Shown here: positions 1 to 12,619 of the stretch, piece by piece | Numbering within the stretch: position 1 is the first letter of the stretch | How the letters are laid out: each line of letters begins with the position of its first letter | DNA from: Tetrapyrgos nigripes | Taxonomy: Eukaryota; Basidiomycota; Agaricomycetes; Agaricales; Campanellaceae | Assembly (NCBI GenBank): GCA_013368315.1 | Contig: JAACJM010000025.1 | Coordinates: 1-64,000 of the forward strand | Direction of reading: 5' to 3' | DNA: 64,000 nt | The notes under the pieces: generated by a model | Database searches by the model: none | What the model was told of the DNA's origin: nothing | Seen by the model: the letters and a program-made list of their open reading frames with translations, nothing else | Program-made: the position numbers and the translations under genes

Positions 1-3000
1 CGCTAGGGAACTCATTCTTAGACTTCATTTCACTGACACTCATATAACCTCAAGCCTCGTCAGTCGCAGTTTGGGTATCTGAACGTATGGACAATGTATC
101 CAACGACAGTCTTTTTGTAGATCTCTCTTCAAGACGGGAATGCAAAATTTCGTTTGCCACAACGTAAGGCATGCCATGACCCACAGGAAATGGTTTTCTC
201 TTGGTGCGAAATGGTACCCCTCTCGAAGCTTGAAGTTTTGAACGCTTTGGCAACTCGGGCTTCTATCTGGAAAGTCTTAGTTCATTCCAGATGACACAGA
301 ACCGAGAGAAGATTTTAAAAACTTTGGCCATTCGTAGCATATTAAGAGGTCTGGACACTCAGCCTGGTAACCCTCAATCAGCTGCTATTGTCATCTCTAT
401 AACTGACCGAGACTTAGACTATCTGGTTGTGAACCAATCTAATTTACTTACTTTCGACAACCAATCAGAATCAAGCTCCAACCTTGAAAGTGCTGCCGGC
501 TCAATGTCTTCTGTCAAGCCACATACCGCTGGCAGCCCGGAATCCTTTCCGCGAGTCTCTCCTAAGAATACCTCACAATTAGCTACTACCGATACCGCTA
601 CACACCCACTTTCAGACCATCAGCTTCCTTCCGGACCGCCAAGAACTCAAGGCACTTTCTAGCAGGGACACAGATTGATCCTGTGATTCGCCATGAGTCG
701 GACATTAAGTAACAAGTTATCAAGACCGTTTCCGGCGTGGTCGGATAGATTCCACGAAGAGTGGGGATCAAGTGGGGATCATCATTATCCTCCTGGATGT
801 GATCACCGTAACATACTAGTGGTTGAACCTAGATGGACCTGATCTTCGATCATGGGTATCGTTACTGAAATGTGCTCTAGACAGGTCTAGTATGATCTAT
901 CGTTACCTACGCCTCCAGCTATTCCGATTCGTCTCTTTATTAGCGGAAGATTCATCTAAACCTGATTGGAAGACGGTTGCTGAATTCTACGAGTTTCCTC
1001 CGGGCTTCGCGCGTGGTCCAGGTCAATGCATACCCAGTCTCCTGCAGCGGCAAACTTTCTTTCAGCCGATCATCCTCCTGTTCACGGCTGCTAATAGTAA
1101 TAGCACCAGTCACCACGCATCCGCTCACCATGGACAGCGTGCCAATACTTTCAGAATTGCTGCCCAGGGCTAAATCAGGCTGATTTTCGCTCGGTCCTGA
1201 GAATATGCACTTATTTACTCAGGTCCTCTCAGGTCACTGGCTAAGCTCGTTAGCAGACAGTTCCAATGATAGACAGTTGGGGAGTATGAAGCCACGAGTA
1301 AGTAATATTCTGATGATATTAATTAATGCTTCATTCCCTTGAGAGACTTCAAGTAGTCTGTGGTTTCGTTTCATAGCATAAATGGCTCGTCCCACACTGA
1401 CAAGTTCAGCCTGCGAAGACTCCCAAGAGGACGCTCACGCCTTCCAGTTTCTCATCGACCGTGGTACATGTATTCTGATGCGTTTCCCCTGACAAGGCTT
1501 ACACAAGGCACCGCTGATGCTGCTGCCAGTACTAGTACTGCTAGTTCGTATCTTTCATGACGTATCTTTGACAAGGGTTGAGCCGCACGACTACCGGTCG
1601 TTCAGCATCAAATCTCAAGCATGATTATGTCGTTCCAAAGACACACGGGTGCTCCACTAGTACACGACGCGGTAAACTCAAAAGGGACATTAGGTTGTTC
1701 TGAAGTACAACCATTGCAAGTCGTTTGCAACCGATAGTCCGATATGCATCCTGCAACCATCGCCACGCCACTACTTCGATGAGTACCAGTTGCGGGCCGT
1801 ATGCTCGCTCAATTTTGGGATGGCGTACGGCGACTCCGTCCAGGTGTGATGCGGAGAAACGGCTGATTTACTCGTCCAAGCAACACAAACTTCATGAAAG
1901 CCGAAGCACTAGGACACTAGGACAAAGTTGACGTTGGAACGTGGTCTCGTACCTGGGTGCAAGAATGTTAAGTAGCCTTACTTGACGATCCCGATTTCGG
2001 CTTTCTTCTCAACCCTGAAATCGATGTTGGTATGTATATCCACAACGTGCGCGCGCGCTGGGCAGATTCAATTCCCTTTGCAAGTAAGTGCGTACAACTA
2101 CGCGTGCCGGCGTTGAAATTTCCGTAGACTAGGTAAGGATACAATGTCAAAAATTCCGAGTCGGATACATGGCTCCTGTTTCTAGGGGACAAGAGCTCAG
2201 ACCACTGACAAGTTCTATGCTATCTAACATATATAGTGGTGCATAACACGGGTTTGACGCGCCAACATGTCAAGGATTTTTATTACCGACCAGGAATTGT
2301 CCGATGCGTGTCAGAGGTTCTGCTAGTACTATCAGAGACGCCAGTCAAACTATCGCAGTTATCCTCAGCGAAAATAGCTACATTAGCATAATCTGTGTAG
2401 TATGGAGGTGACGGTCTCCTTGCAGTAGTCCTAGACTGGAACCTAAGCAACTGGGCAAATACAGAGGGACTTGCAATTGGTTTCGGGTTCCTAGTGGGTC
2501 CATAAAAATCGGCCCTTTCAGCAGCACCGCTAGACTGAGCTGCCAGAGCTGTGCAACACTGTGCCTGGCGATCCGACAGGCGAAGCAAGGTATGCATACA
2601 GATCAGGTTGATCCTTTTTGAAGATCTGACCGAGTGAACGAGTGGCTGCGAGCGAGTCAACTTGTCAAGCCAAGTCTAGGCACAGAGATATCGTGGCGTA
2701 AGCCTCAAATATCTGAGCCTGAGTATTTAACGCAGGTTTGACGCCCGACCAGTCAATAAAAGCAAGTTGGAACTCGGCAGGTGTAGATGAAGTTGAGTCA
2801 AAAGGACTTGGCAAGACGCTTAGCAGTGTCAGAGAGTCAAAAGATCCAACTTGTCTGAGTCTTTAGAGATTTGAAAATCAGGAGCCAGCTTTAGCAAGAC
2901 TTGTTAGCATCTAGAACCAGTGCACGACTTGGAAGCGAGGAAGAGAAGAGTTATTTGGCCCTATTATCTTTGGAGAGCATTAGGCCCTCTGTCACTCCGT

Positions 3001-3090
3001 GTGTCGGTCAACAAGACCCCAAGGACTCCCTCCACGATCTCTCATATTTCCACAAAAATTTGCGCGCTTTTTTGTCGGTAAAAACACAAA
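1..3090. other. Unassigned region, no recognisable gene
   Basis: Several open frames of 65-180 codons occur on both strands, but none shows a recognisable domain, codon regularity or a plausible exon chain. The longest, from 2901, overlaps the start of the AT-hook gene in another frame and is a shadow of its low-complexity first exon. The stretch upstream of 3091 should hold that gene's promoter. I saw no repeat, RNA gene or transposon signature here. Confidence 0.5.
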
Positions 3091-4524
3091 ATGGCCACGC
3101 ATCATCACACCCAATTTCGCCATTACGCTCCGCCCACAGCACATACTCCTACCCCAACCAGTATCCAGCCCTCTCTTCTCAATGGTACACCGTCAAGCAG
3201 TACCGCTCCGAGTGCTTCTGCAACTCCCGTAGTAACGACAGTAGCCCCCCAGGATACTACCTATACACAACTTCATCGAACCCATACCTCTACGCAGCCG
3301 GTACCGCAGCAACCACCACAGTCACAATCCCAACAGCAACCCCAAACACCGATAACTGCTCAATCACAGGCCCAGCAGCCAGTTGCACAAGCGGAGGCAA
3401 CATCCAGTACTACAGGAACATCTCGAGGACCTCTGGTCGCGACTGGTGACTGGACGAAGGGTCTCGTTCACTTGGCCAAAACGGCAGAGCTCAAGTGAGT
3501 TTTTCCTTCTTTACGTGACATGGATGTATCGTTGACATCTACCCAAATACGCGCAGGAAACACGCTTTGACGTTACAGTTACATACTGCCCATATTCTTT
3601 CTGCGCATGCGACGCTGGAACAAAGGAGTAAAGCTATTCAGGACGTCAAGGAGCAAAAGAACAAGTCTGTTCACTTTCCACTTGTTTTCTGTTGATTGTC
3701 CTTATACGTCCTCTCAGACTCGAGTCGGAGCGAACCCGTCTTCTCAGCAGTCTACGACAAGTCAATGAGGACAGAGACAAAGCCGATATGCTCGAATCTA
3801 CACTCGAAAAAGAGTATGTTTGCGGTATCTCTTCTTTTCCTGTTACTGACGGTTACTTTAGATGCTCGGATTTGCGCACCAAGATAACCACTCTATCAGA
3901 AGGCGAATATGCCGTGACAAAACGCGACGTTGACCGTCTCCGTCAGGAGCTTGGGGAACCTGCGCTTCCAAGCCTGCAAACCATGCTGGATGAAAAAAGC
4001 GCACAGTGAGTGTTCTGCCAACGTTTATTTCCAATCAGTTTCTTGTTTCTCCTCTTTTTTCCCTTCTGTCTTCGCCCTCCTTTTGCTTTTCGTCAGTCTT
4101 GGCCCGGAATGTCTGAGCAGGGGCTAGGATCTTCACTCCAACTCGTACACCACGAACAGACGATTTTGACATAGTTTATTCAGTCTTCTGTTTTGATCCT
4201 TCTACTTCAGCGTTTTACCTGACTAACTATCTCATGTTATGTCACAGATACCTAAATGAACGCCGCCTCAACGGTCAACCCACCACCACCTCATCCACTG
4301 CACCCGTCCCATCCTCATCCTCCATCCCAACTACCACCATCACTGGCTCAGCGTCATTCTCTGTTCCAATTACGCCTGCAACGCATAAAAGACCCCCAGA
4401 GGAGGCACCTACCGGTAGTGTAACCCCAGTAACGAAAAGGCCCAGGGGCAGACCGAGAGGGAGTAAAAACAAGAAATCAGGGACGGTTGAAGACCCGGCA
4501 GGTGGAGTGCAGATGACGTTGTGA
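3091..4524 (+). CDS. Coiled-coil protein with C-terminal AT-hook
   Basis: Five exons, 3091-3494, 3557-3664, 3718-3813, 3862-4005 and 4248-4524, join in one frame of 342 codons plus TGA; every intron interrupts a codon after its second base. The start has a good context (CAAAATGG). Residues 1-110 are a Pro/Gln/Ser/Thr-rich disordered tail. Residues about 118-260 are charged and heptad-like, so probably coiled coil. The C-terminus carries an AT-hook, KRPRGRPRGSKNKK, which binds the minor groove of AT-rich DNA and doubles as a nuclear localisation signal. I do not recognise a named family. A nuclear, chromatin-associated or transcription-related role is inferred from the AT-hook alone. The intron 2 donor GTCTGT is weak; the others are standard. 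Confidence 0.8.
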
Positions 4525-5265
4525 GCTACTTAGGATGGAGGTGGTGGTATGAGTGTATGCATCTATGCGTATATGGGTACATGCTTATGTGTGGTGGGTG
4601 GGTGTATGCACTACCTGCCCCAGTGCCTACAGAAACAGGTCTCACTTGGAGGGCAGGATGGAAGAAGTGTTTGACGTTTCTTGGAGTCAGAATTGTGCTC
4701 TATTCCTGCACGAACATTGTATGACTCTGACAGTAGCAAGGACTCGCGATCCTACTGTTACGGAGTCTGGACACTGCCTACTCTAGGTGTTTTTTGCGCT
4801 GCTTGACGCTTGCCCTGCTATGGCATTGTACCAGCGTCGAAGAGGGCTCTCCTCGTTGGCTCAGCCCAATATTTTGGTCGCATCGTATTGCTTGGACACT
4901 CATCAAAATTGTACAGGACTGTATATTTGTATTCCTGACTGTATACCATGTTGTTTGCTGTAAATGCGATGTTGGTGTAGACTGACACAAGGTCGGTCTC
5001 GGAAGTACTCCTCAGTACTCATCTGAGCCATCAGGTCAGTACTCATCTGAGCCATCAGGTAACACAACTTACCATCGCAAAATTATCGAAAAATTATCGA
5101 ATATTCAAACACATGCCTATTAGTATTACTTTACAATGTTGGTCCAAATGTACGATGAAAGAAGATGGTCCGTGAATTATATCAAGTACAAGTCCAGAAG
5201 AGTCCGCTTTGAATCATACAAATGTCCGTGTTATCATCATCATCATCATCATTAAAGCCAGTCCT
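4525..5265. other. Intergenic region between convergent genes
   Basis: This lies between the 3' ends of the AT-hook gene (+) and the Kre9-like gene (-). It holds a GT-rich stretch at about 4550-4610, a 24-bp direct repeat at 5013-5060 and a TCA microsatellite at 5234-5252. No further coding signal was seen. Confidence 0.5.
5013..5060. repeat. 24-bp perfect direct repeat, two copies
   Basis: The units at 5013-5036 and 5037-5060 are identical and begin CAGTACTCATCTG. They lie in the short gap between two convergent genes and look like a simple replication-slippage duplication. Confidence 0.85.
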
Positions 5266-5866
5266 TCAGTCTGTTCCAGGTTCCTGCGTCAAGATGCTGA
5301 ATTCTTCGCTAATGTTACCAGAATCTCCAAAGACTGGAACATTTAGTCAGAATCGGTTCATGAAGACATCGTAAACCAACACTCACGAGTGATAGCGTAG
5401 TCATCTCCAGCTGCCAAATCACTTGGGACGGTGAACTCGACAAATCCAGTTCTGGGATTGAAATCCGTTGTCAAGAAGTAGGACCCTCCATCTGACGAGG
5501 TAGATGAATAAGTTTCTGGACACAGTGATGCCAAAAAAAAGATACACACTCTTGTCCTCCAGCGGTGCCCCTCCCTTACGGAGCATGACAGCTTGACCAT
5601 TGGAAATGAGGGTTGGTGCGTCGGCGTTTTTCCTTTACTCAAAGTCAGCATACCAGTACACCAAAATGATCCAGACATATTACTCACCAAGTGACCACCG
5701 CTTGCTCACCGAGTACCCAAGCAGTCCCAGCGACGGGAGAGGTGATCTCCGGAACGTAAACATCCCGAGCGACGTTGACGACGGGGATAGCTAGCGCATT
5801 CGTGACGGTAGGAAGTAGACTGGCAGAGAAAGCAGTGAAGACAGCGAGGAAGGTCGTGAATTGCAT
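5266..5866 (-). CDS. Secreted Kre9/Knh1 N-terminal-domain protein
   Basis: Four exons on the minus strand, 5866-5688, 5632-5550, 5515-5387 and 5333-5266, give 152 codons plus TGA. Residues 1 to about 24 form a hydrophobic signal peptide. Then comes the Kre9/Knh1-like beta-sandwich: VPEITSPVAGTAWVLGEQ, a WKNADAPTLISNGQAV segment, and FGDSGNISEEFSIL near the end. The family (Ser-Thr-rich GPI-anchored membrane proteins and relatives) is secreted and tied to cell-wall glucan organisation; biochemical function is mostly unknown. This member is short and lacks the Ser/Thr-rich GPI tail. The exon 2 acceptor is AAAG rather than CAG/TAG; it was chosen because it alone restores the conserved W and the frame. 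Confidence 0.85.
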
Positions 5867-7616
5867 GGCGTCGAGAATCGTGATGCAAGCAGTGAGTCGT
5901 AAATTGCAAGTTGCAAGGAAGATTAGAATCTTGAGATGGATGGCTGGAGGCTGGGGTTTTTATATCCTCGTCAGTGCGGCCAGTCCATGCCCACCGTGCG
6001 ATCTTTCTGGAACGCGATGTCGAGACATCCGTAGATCGACTGACGTCGGGAGCCGGCACGGAATACTGGAGTGATCATGACACCCTCTCGCTAGACTAAT
6101 GCATTATGCAGTGCCCTCAGCTGACGCGTAGACGGAGACCTCAAGGTCCTTGTGAGAAGCATCTCCATTGATGCTTCTCTGTGCGTTGAGTCCAGAACAG
6201 AGTTTCGAGAAAATTTGGATGAGTCAATCCATTCTCGCAAGAGGGCGGAAACAGATGAACATGGCCTAGGCTTTGTCCAGCCACATTGACGACCGTGCGC
6301 GCTATATTGGCTGCCATACTGAGAGGAGAGAGAAAAGTAATGGTGGTGGTTGTCAAGAAAGTCGCGCCTTTACTCTCTTGCTTCTGAACACGACTATATA
6401 CGCGCAAACCTCCATTCTTCTCCTCCATATACAAGGCTACAGTGGAATTTAGGAGCAGAAATTTTGAGGTACGTCTATGCGAACCCAGTATTAGTTTTCA
6501 ATTTTGCTCATTAATCATCGTTTTGCCAGGCGTATTCCTTCAAGACCATTGAGGAGCACCAAGGCCATATCCATCTATGCAAACAAGATCTTTAACGTAG
6601 TAAAGCGTCAGAAGTAAGAAGATATGAATCTAAGTCGAGTTGCAGATCGGCCCTACGACGGGTATGCCTGGTATGCTTAGTGTTATTCTCTTCTATTCAA
6701 TGTCTTCTGACATCTCTGGCCTAGTGCTCAATACTTCAACCTAGGCCTTTCCTGCATAACTCTTCGGCGAGCATCTTCTCGTAAGATTGCTCGACCTACG
6801 TGCCCGTTTCTTAACGAGCTCGCTCCTCGAGGTGTCTTATTCAAAGGACAAGGGAAGCTACGCCATGAAGCCATCTAATTCCCTCGTTTCTCATCAATGT
6901 GGGACGACTGATCAACCAGTCTTCGTGGAGTGAGGTATAGAGTAAACGGGATGGAAAGATGGTGCGTACACTGGCCTTTTTATGCTCCCTTTTTGTCTGA
7001 CTGATTTTCTTGAAGATAGTCCGTAGCCAACGCCTGAGTAGCCGCTTTCAAACATTTTATCTGAAGAGGTCACCGTCGACTAATCGTCGTCAAAATTACT
7101 GCATAAAAACGCTCAAAACGGCCCCTTTACCGGTTTCACAACATTCATCTCATGAACCATGTTCTTTGCCGTATGTCTTCTGTTCTTACGCACATCTGGA
7201 GTGTTTTCTCAATCATGCCATCCTTCAGGTGCCTCAGACGGTTTGAGGCCGTCTATTCCAAAGTGCCCAATCTCGCATTGGTGACGAGTTCAGCTACTAT
7301 TACGACTATGTATTTCGCAACAGGAAGATGGAAGCTTACTTGAGGCACTCATGGATCCCGTTTCCCTCACGAGTTGGGCCAGGATTGTCTCTGTCCAGGG
7401 GTTAGCCAGCGCCCAACATCCAATGCCTTCTTCTATACGAAGTACGTCGTGCCGTGGGGGTTGCAGGTAAACGCTTTTCACTCATGTTGCATACTTGTGA
7501 ATCTGTTTGGTGAAAAAATAAGCATTGTTTGCTTTCGTCCCAAATACCCTACTGATTATGCTAGTGTATGTAGTTCCGCTAGTGATGAAACAAGAATAGG
7601 ATCTGCCAGCTATACA
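5867..7616. other. Unassigned region upstream of the Kre9-like gene
   Basis: The first 200 bases should carry the Kre9-like promoter. The rest contains only short open frames (60-110 codons) on both strands without a recognisable domain. Confidence 0.4.
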
Positions 7617-7915
7617 TTATCCCTTTCCAATGCGCACAACGACCTCCAGTCCATCTTTCCCCAGATACTGCAATTGTTACTCAGCTACCTCCTCCTTCAA
7701 TGCATGGCCTAAGACACATACCCTCACCGATTTCAGAGACGTCACTCCAACAGCTAATGCATGCACCTTCTCGGGTATCCATCTCGAGACAACCATCTGG
7801 ACTGTGAAACAGGTCGTCGTCAAACAAGTCACCGTCAGCGACAAAATCCAAGCTCTCAAGCCTTGGGACGCGAGGAGACGAAAACAGCGCCTGTAGCGAG
7901 TGTAGGCTCTATGTG
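7617..7915 (-). pseudogene. 3' fragment of F-box/LRR-like gene
   Basis: On the minus strand this reads ALFSSPRVPRLESLDF, then DGDLFDDDLF, then, after a frame change, MVVSRWIPEK and a weak match to the family tail ending GLEVVVR. It aligns with the last 90 or so residues of the F-box-family copies at 8.5-10.2, 12.6-14.2 and 15.0-16.7 kb. Lesions: a frameshift after DDDLF and an in-frame TAA after VAE. No F-box or middle part is present, so it is a dead terminal fragment. Boundaries are set by where similarity fades. Confidence 0.75.
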
Positions 7916-8495
7916 ACCGTGCTGGCCAGTCTTAGTCTTTCAGTGGTTGGCCGTATACACGCCGACCTTATTTACGCGAAGACTTGACCACGAGATGTAG
8001 ACAGTGGACTTCCTCAAGGTTATGGTTAGACTGACCTCGAACGGTATTTGCGAACTAGAACTGCTCGATGCGTATACTGTCCAATTTGCATACATGTGTT
8101 TCTTCTGACGGATGTCTTTACATAGTTACCATAACAGTGTCCTCCGCCTCCGCCTTCTCAACGTTGTGCATGACACAATGAACTGACTTATCCGCTAGTG
8201 TGTTGGCGACGTCTATTTCGTGCATGTATGTTCTAGTAGTTATGAACTATTACAGGCCCAGTGTTTTCACTCTCGGATGTCGGGACCCGCACAGAGGGGT
8301 TAGATGGATTACTTTAAGTTCCTATTGTCAGTGGTGCACACCCTACAGTCACTGTTATCTTGAAGCTTCTCCAGAGTACCGCTGTAAAATTGGTAGCATC
8401 TGCTATGTACAGTCCTGATCAATTCATGAAGCCTATCGGGCAGTGTTAGGCAAGGTCTTGAGAGAATTGAAGGACACAAGCACATACCGCCTTTT
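7916..8495. other. Unassigned spacer between F-box copies
   Basis: No coding signal, repeat or transposon end was recognised. It separates the 3' fragment from the next minus-strand F-box copy and may be decayed copy-flank DNA. Confidence 0.4.
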
Positions 8496-10152
8496 TCACG
8501 TCAAAATGCGTACAGAAACCTTCAACCCAGCCTGCTCCAAATGACGAAGTCTTTCCTCTACATCTTTCTGCAATTTTCCTCCCAAGACAAAAATACTGAC
8601 CGACCTGAGGCAGTTTACCCCAATGGTCAGAGTGTACTCTGTCTCGGGTATCCATCTCGACACGACCATCTTCCAAAACAGCTCATCGTCAAATAAATCC
8701 CGATCTACAGTGAAGTCCAGGCTCTCTAATTTGGGAACCAGAGGGGAGGACAATGCTAGTCCATGATTATACGAGTGAAGAGCGGTGAGGAATCGAGGGG
8801 TAATGATATCCGGGAATTGAAAGCGTGGCTCAACCCGAGAAAAGTCATAGCCTTTGCGATAGATTTCCTTCAAACGAAGCTCTACCAACAATGGATTGAG
8901 CCTGAGGAAAGCAATGAGGTCTTTGTCGGAGAGCGGGACGAATTCGAGGTGGAGTGCTGTCAGGGAGCATCCGGAGCATTGGAAAAGGTCCGAGAACGTT
9001 TGATGTGGCCAGATTCCTTTGTAAATCCAGGACACAACTTCCACTTTGTTTATAATGGTCAGGGTCGACAGAGATGGGAGTGTGAGGTTGGTAATAATCA
9101 TTTCGAGTAAATTGCGTTCATGGGATATCTGGTTGTCGTCTGACAAGCGAAACTCCAGCGTGGTGAGGTAGGGAAGGGTACGAAGGGGGATTTCGTCCGG
9201 CTCGGGGATATTAGAATGGTCTACATCGGCGTAGACCATGGTTTTGAGGTTCGGAAATCTGTTACCGAGCTTCTCGTAGACATTGAACTCGAAGCCGCAG
9301 GATACCTCGAGTTCAGTGATCTGATCACAGGGAGCGAAGCTGTCTAGATCTTCCACTGATGGCAGCCTTGTCGTTTTAAGAGAACGAAGTCGGGGAGCAG
9401 AGTTGAAAATCTGTAGGCCGGGGTCCCTATCACCAAAATAAGAAATTTCCAGTGTCTCGAGGAGCGGAAATGATCTGCCATAGCCTACTAAGCCAGGTAG
9501 ACTGCGTCCATCAAGATTGTGCATGATGATATGCCTCCAACGAGCGCACTGTTCAGCAGCTCGTCGAATCATCGGGTCATCCTGATCATCGTCAAGTTCG
9601 CAGGCGTGTAACTCCAACGTCAATGGACGGCTTTGAGACCGCATTAGGCAGAGATCAAGAGCGAACTCAAGCCCAGCAGGTCGAGACTTTGATTCCCATA
9701 GCTCATAGCTAGTCCACAACTGCGAAGCACCCGATGACAATCTGACGCCAGCCGCTGCACACTGATGCCAGTATAAACGGCAAACGGCAAGAGGGCGGAG
9801 AGTAGTTAGTGATGACTACCGGACGCTCTTCACAGACTATGGCAAAAATGCGAGTCAAGAGTTCTACCGGCAAACGGCGTATGGGAGCTGAAAGGGATTT
9901 CAGGTGCTCGAGGTGCTTGACCAGCAAATCTTGTTTCTGCTGGGGGTACAGCAGACGTGAACGGAATTGGGACACTTCCAAGCTGTAGTGTCGGATGTCG
10001 CTCTCGATGTCAAGCTGCATTTGGAATATCACGGAGGATTGGGCAGATGGGATAGGGAAAGTCCGAAGCATGTCATTGACGCGGACAGACGCGTTTGTTA
10101 TGTCGAAATGATTTGTGTAAGGTTTGCTGGCTCCGCAGCTAGAGCAGATCAT
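8496..10152 (-). pseudogene. F-box/LRR-like protein, one frameshift
   Basis: Starts at 10152 with a CxxCG motif (MICSSCGASKPY). A charged helical region follows, then the F-box core LSAPIRRLPVELLTRIFAIV, then LASVCSGWRQIVI. At about 9729 one extra base shifts the frame. The remaining 400 codons continue as ASQLWTSYELW through LRR-like segments (FPLLETLEI, LPSLSTLTI, LTALHLEFVPLSDKDLIAFL) to TGA at 8496. F-box proteins are substrate receptors of SCF ubiquitin ligases; mushrooms carry large expanded sets. No intron is seen. A single-base insertion could be an assembly error, but each sister copy carries its own lesion, so decay is more likely. Confidence 0.8.
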
Positions 10153-12619
10153 TGTGGTGAGTGTAATTGATGAATAGACTGAAGAAGAGGAGAGGCTGGG
10201 TTTTATGCCGAGGCTCGAGGTCAGAGCAGTGAAGAGGAAAAATACGTTTTGAAGAGGAACGCGACCGTTTTTCTGTGACTCCAACCACCATCATCTCTCT
10301 TGCAGACCAAAAATTCTAATCTGGCATGCCTACAATTGTGTACTGTCGCTGTACGCCTAGCTTCCCTGTCTGTTCTCGCTCCCGTCACGGTCAAGCTTGA
10401 CTGCATCCCTCAAAGAAAGATGCTTCTCAACCATTATTTGGTATAATTGCTACTGGACATTGCCTTTGGCTTCTTGTGAGCGTCTTGACCTTCGTTGGAT
10501 AATCAGAGGTGCGTTACCATCCCATAGCCTCCATATGGTCGTTGATGAAAATATACCGGTCTTCTGGCATCTTCAAGAACAAGGCCTGTTGAAGACGTCG
10601 TTGCCTCTGCTATCAAAATCAAGCCGAAACTACTTAGCCTATTTGTAACTTCTCAAGATGTTTTGCTCGGGCATAATTTAGAATAATGGCCGCCAGTGGA
10701 TCCACGCCGTTGCTAAACCCATCGTTCATCTCTCGGTTGCGTCTCGCACAGAGGTGCGGGATAATTTAATGGCTTCATTTCCTTGGATTAACCGTTCGTT
10801 GGCTTCCAGGCATCTCGTCAGGTTGCAACGATGATGATGAACATGCCAAGGCCTCTACCTCAAGTTCCGTTGGAAACCACCCATTGATGGTATATATGAG
10901 CGTCTCAAACGACGTTTTTCACAGTGAAAGATGCACATTGGTGTCCCTAAGGTTTCAAAGCCTCAGCCCGTCGCGAGGAATTTTGTGCGTTGGTCGTACA
11001 CGTCTACATTTCCGACTGGTGCTTGGCTTTATTCCTGGTTACGCGGGGACTGCTCTCTGGCACAGCGTCAGTCTCTGAATTCAGGTCTCATGTAGATCAA
11101 ACCCCAGAGCTCCAGCGCTCGACGTCAAAGATTTTTAAACCAGTGCAAGCATGAACTCTCGCTGACTTCGGAAAGGCTCTACTCGCCATGTCGAAGCTTG
11201 GGCGTATACGCTGACATCGATTGTCTGTTACTCTAGATCTTCCTCGCCTCCGTCTTTTTGGTTTATGTATAGACAGAAATCACAAAACTGGATACAGTAG
11301 CATCATCTTAATTTGAGCAAACAACCATGCTATGTATTCTCGTACTTAGAACTAAAGAAAAAGTTTTACATGCTTGGTGTACTGCCTATCTCCATATAAC
11401 AACGCGATGAAAAGGGCATCCTTCGCCCATAGATTATGACGCTGATTCTCATCGTCCAACAGCCCATAGACAATGTGACCCGACGCTGTTGATGAAACAA
11501 AGGAAGCAAAGGAACCTAGTAGTTATCAATCTGTCAGTCAACTGAAGGAAGACGAGTATGTTGTCCAACCGACCTAGTTTTCTATGACCAGCCGACTCTG
11601 GATTTTTGCCAAATTGGGTAGTCTCAGCTCCAAGTGAAGTAGCACGTACGAAATAACAGACGAAAGCTCAGGCTTCACGAGCATGCCGTGGAAGGGAAGT
11701 AGGAACAAAGGTTCCAGGAAAGCTTGAGTACTGGAGGATACCTCGAGAGAGCAATGGATTGGAAGCTCTTGTACATTTTGACGAATGCCCAAGTCGAGTT
11801 GAGGACAAGACTCGTCGTATCTTGAGATGGTATTCCGTAGAAGAAGAGCATTGTGTACCCATGGTCCTGGGCACCTAGAGAAAGAATTAAGGATATCAAA
11901 TGAACCGGTATCAGTTTAGATACTCAAAATCAACGCACCCTTTTCCTGTCGAAGATTGTGAACGAAAAGACTGCTAAACCCTACACACAGGCTCCTCAGC
12001 GTACTCTGGGGTCTTGAAAACTACCGCCAACCGTCATAATATACGCATCCTCGATATCACATCTAGAAACCTCAGCCCACACCATCGGTCTTCATACTGA
12101 AAATGCCATCGAAGGACAACATCTCCGGGCCTATCTTCGTTGAAAAAGCTCAGCCAAATCTGTGCAACCAGTGAATGGTGCGATTGCCGGCAGAAACCTT
12201 CAACTCGTCAATTCGCTCAAACTTGAAGCGTATACAGACTTGTTCTTGGGGTGTTGAGGAGGAGGATTGATACGTTGATACCTGGAACGCTGAGCCACAT
12301 GGTAAGCATAGAGATCTAGGAGACAGACAATGACTTATGATCATATGTTCCGACTTGCCACGCACCTCTCGATGTCTAGTACAAAATCCCTTGGGATTTG
12401 GGCAGAGTAAAAAAAAAACCGCAAGCAATAAACCAGAAGACATCCGTGTATAGCGACAGCTTGAGATACTTGAGGTCGCGGGATGCTGAGGTCGAAGAGA
12501 TGATGGTGGTTGGAAAGAGCAGTCACGTTTATCACCTCTTATCCTTCTCCTTTGCAAATCGCGTCTTCCACCTCTACCGAGTATCTCTGTGACTTCACGC
12601 CCAGGAATTTTTACTCACA
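10153..12619. other. Unassigned region between divergent F-box copies
   Basis: This 2.5 kb lies between the minus-strand copy ending its 5' side at 10152 and the plus-strand copy from 12620. Open frames of 60-135 codons exist on both strands (for example 12150-12557 and 11574-11899, minus), but none carries a domain I recognise and no exon chain is convincing. It probably holds the promoters of both flanking copies plus decayed DNA. Confidence 0.4.

Noticed and set aside
2901..3449. 182-codon plus-strand open frame
   Set aside because: It overlaps the first exon of the AT-hook gene in another frame and is explained by that exon's low complexity.
9700..9760. Programmed frameshift or tiny intron in the 8.5-10.2 kb F-box copy
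   Set aside because: There is only one extra base, no slippery heptamer and no room for an intron, and sister copies have lesions elsewhere.
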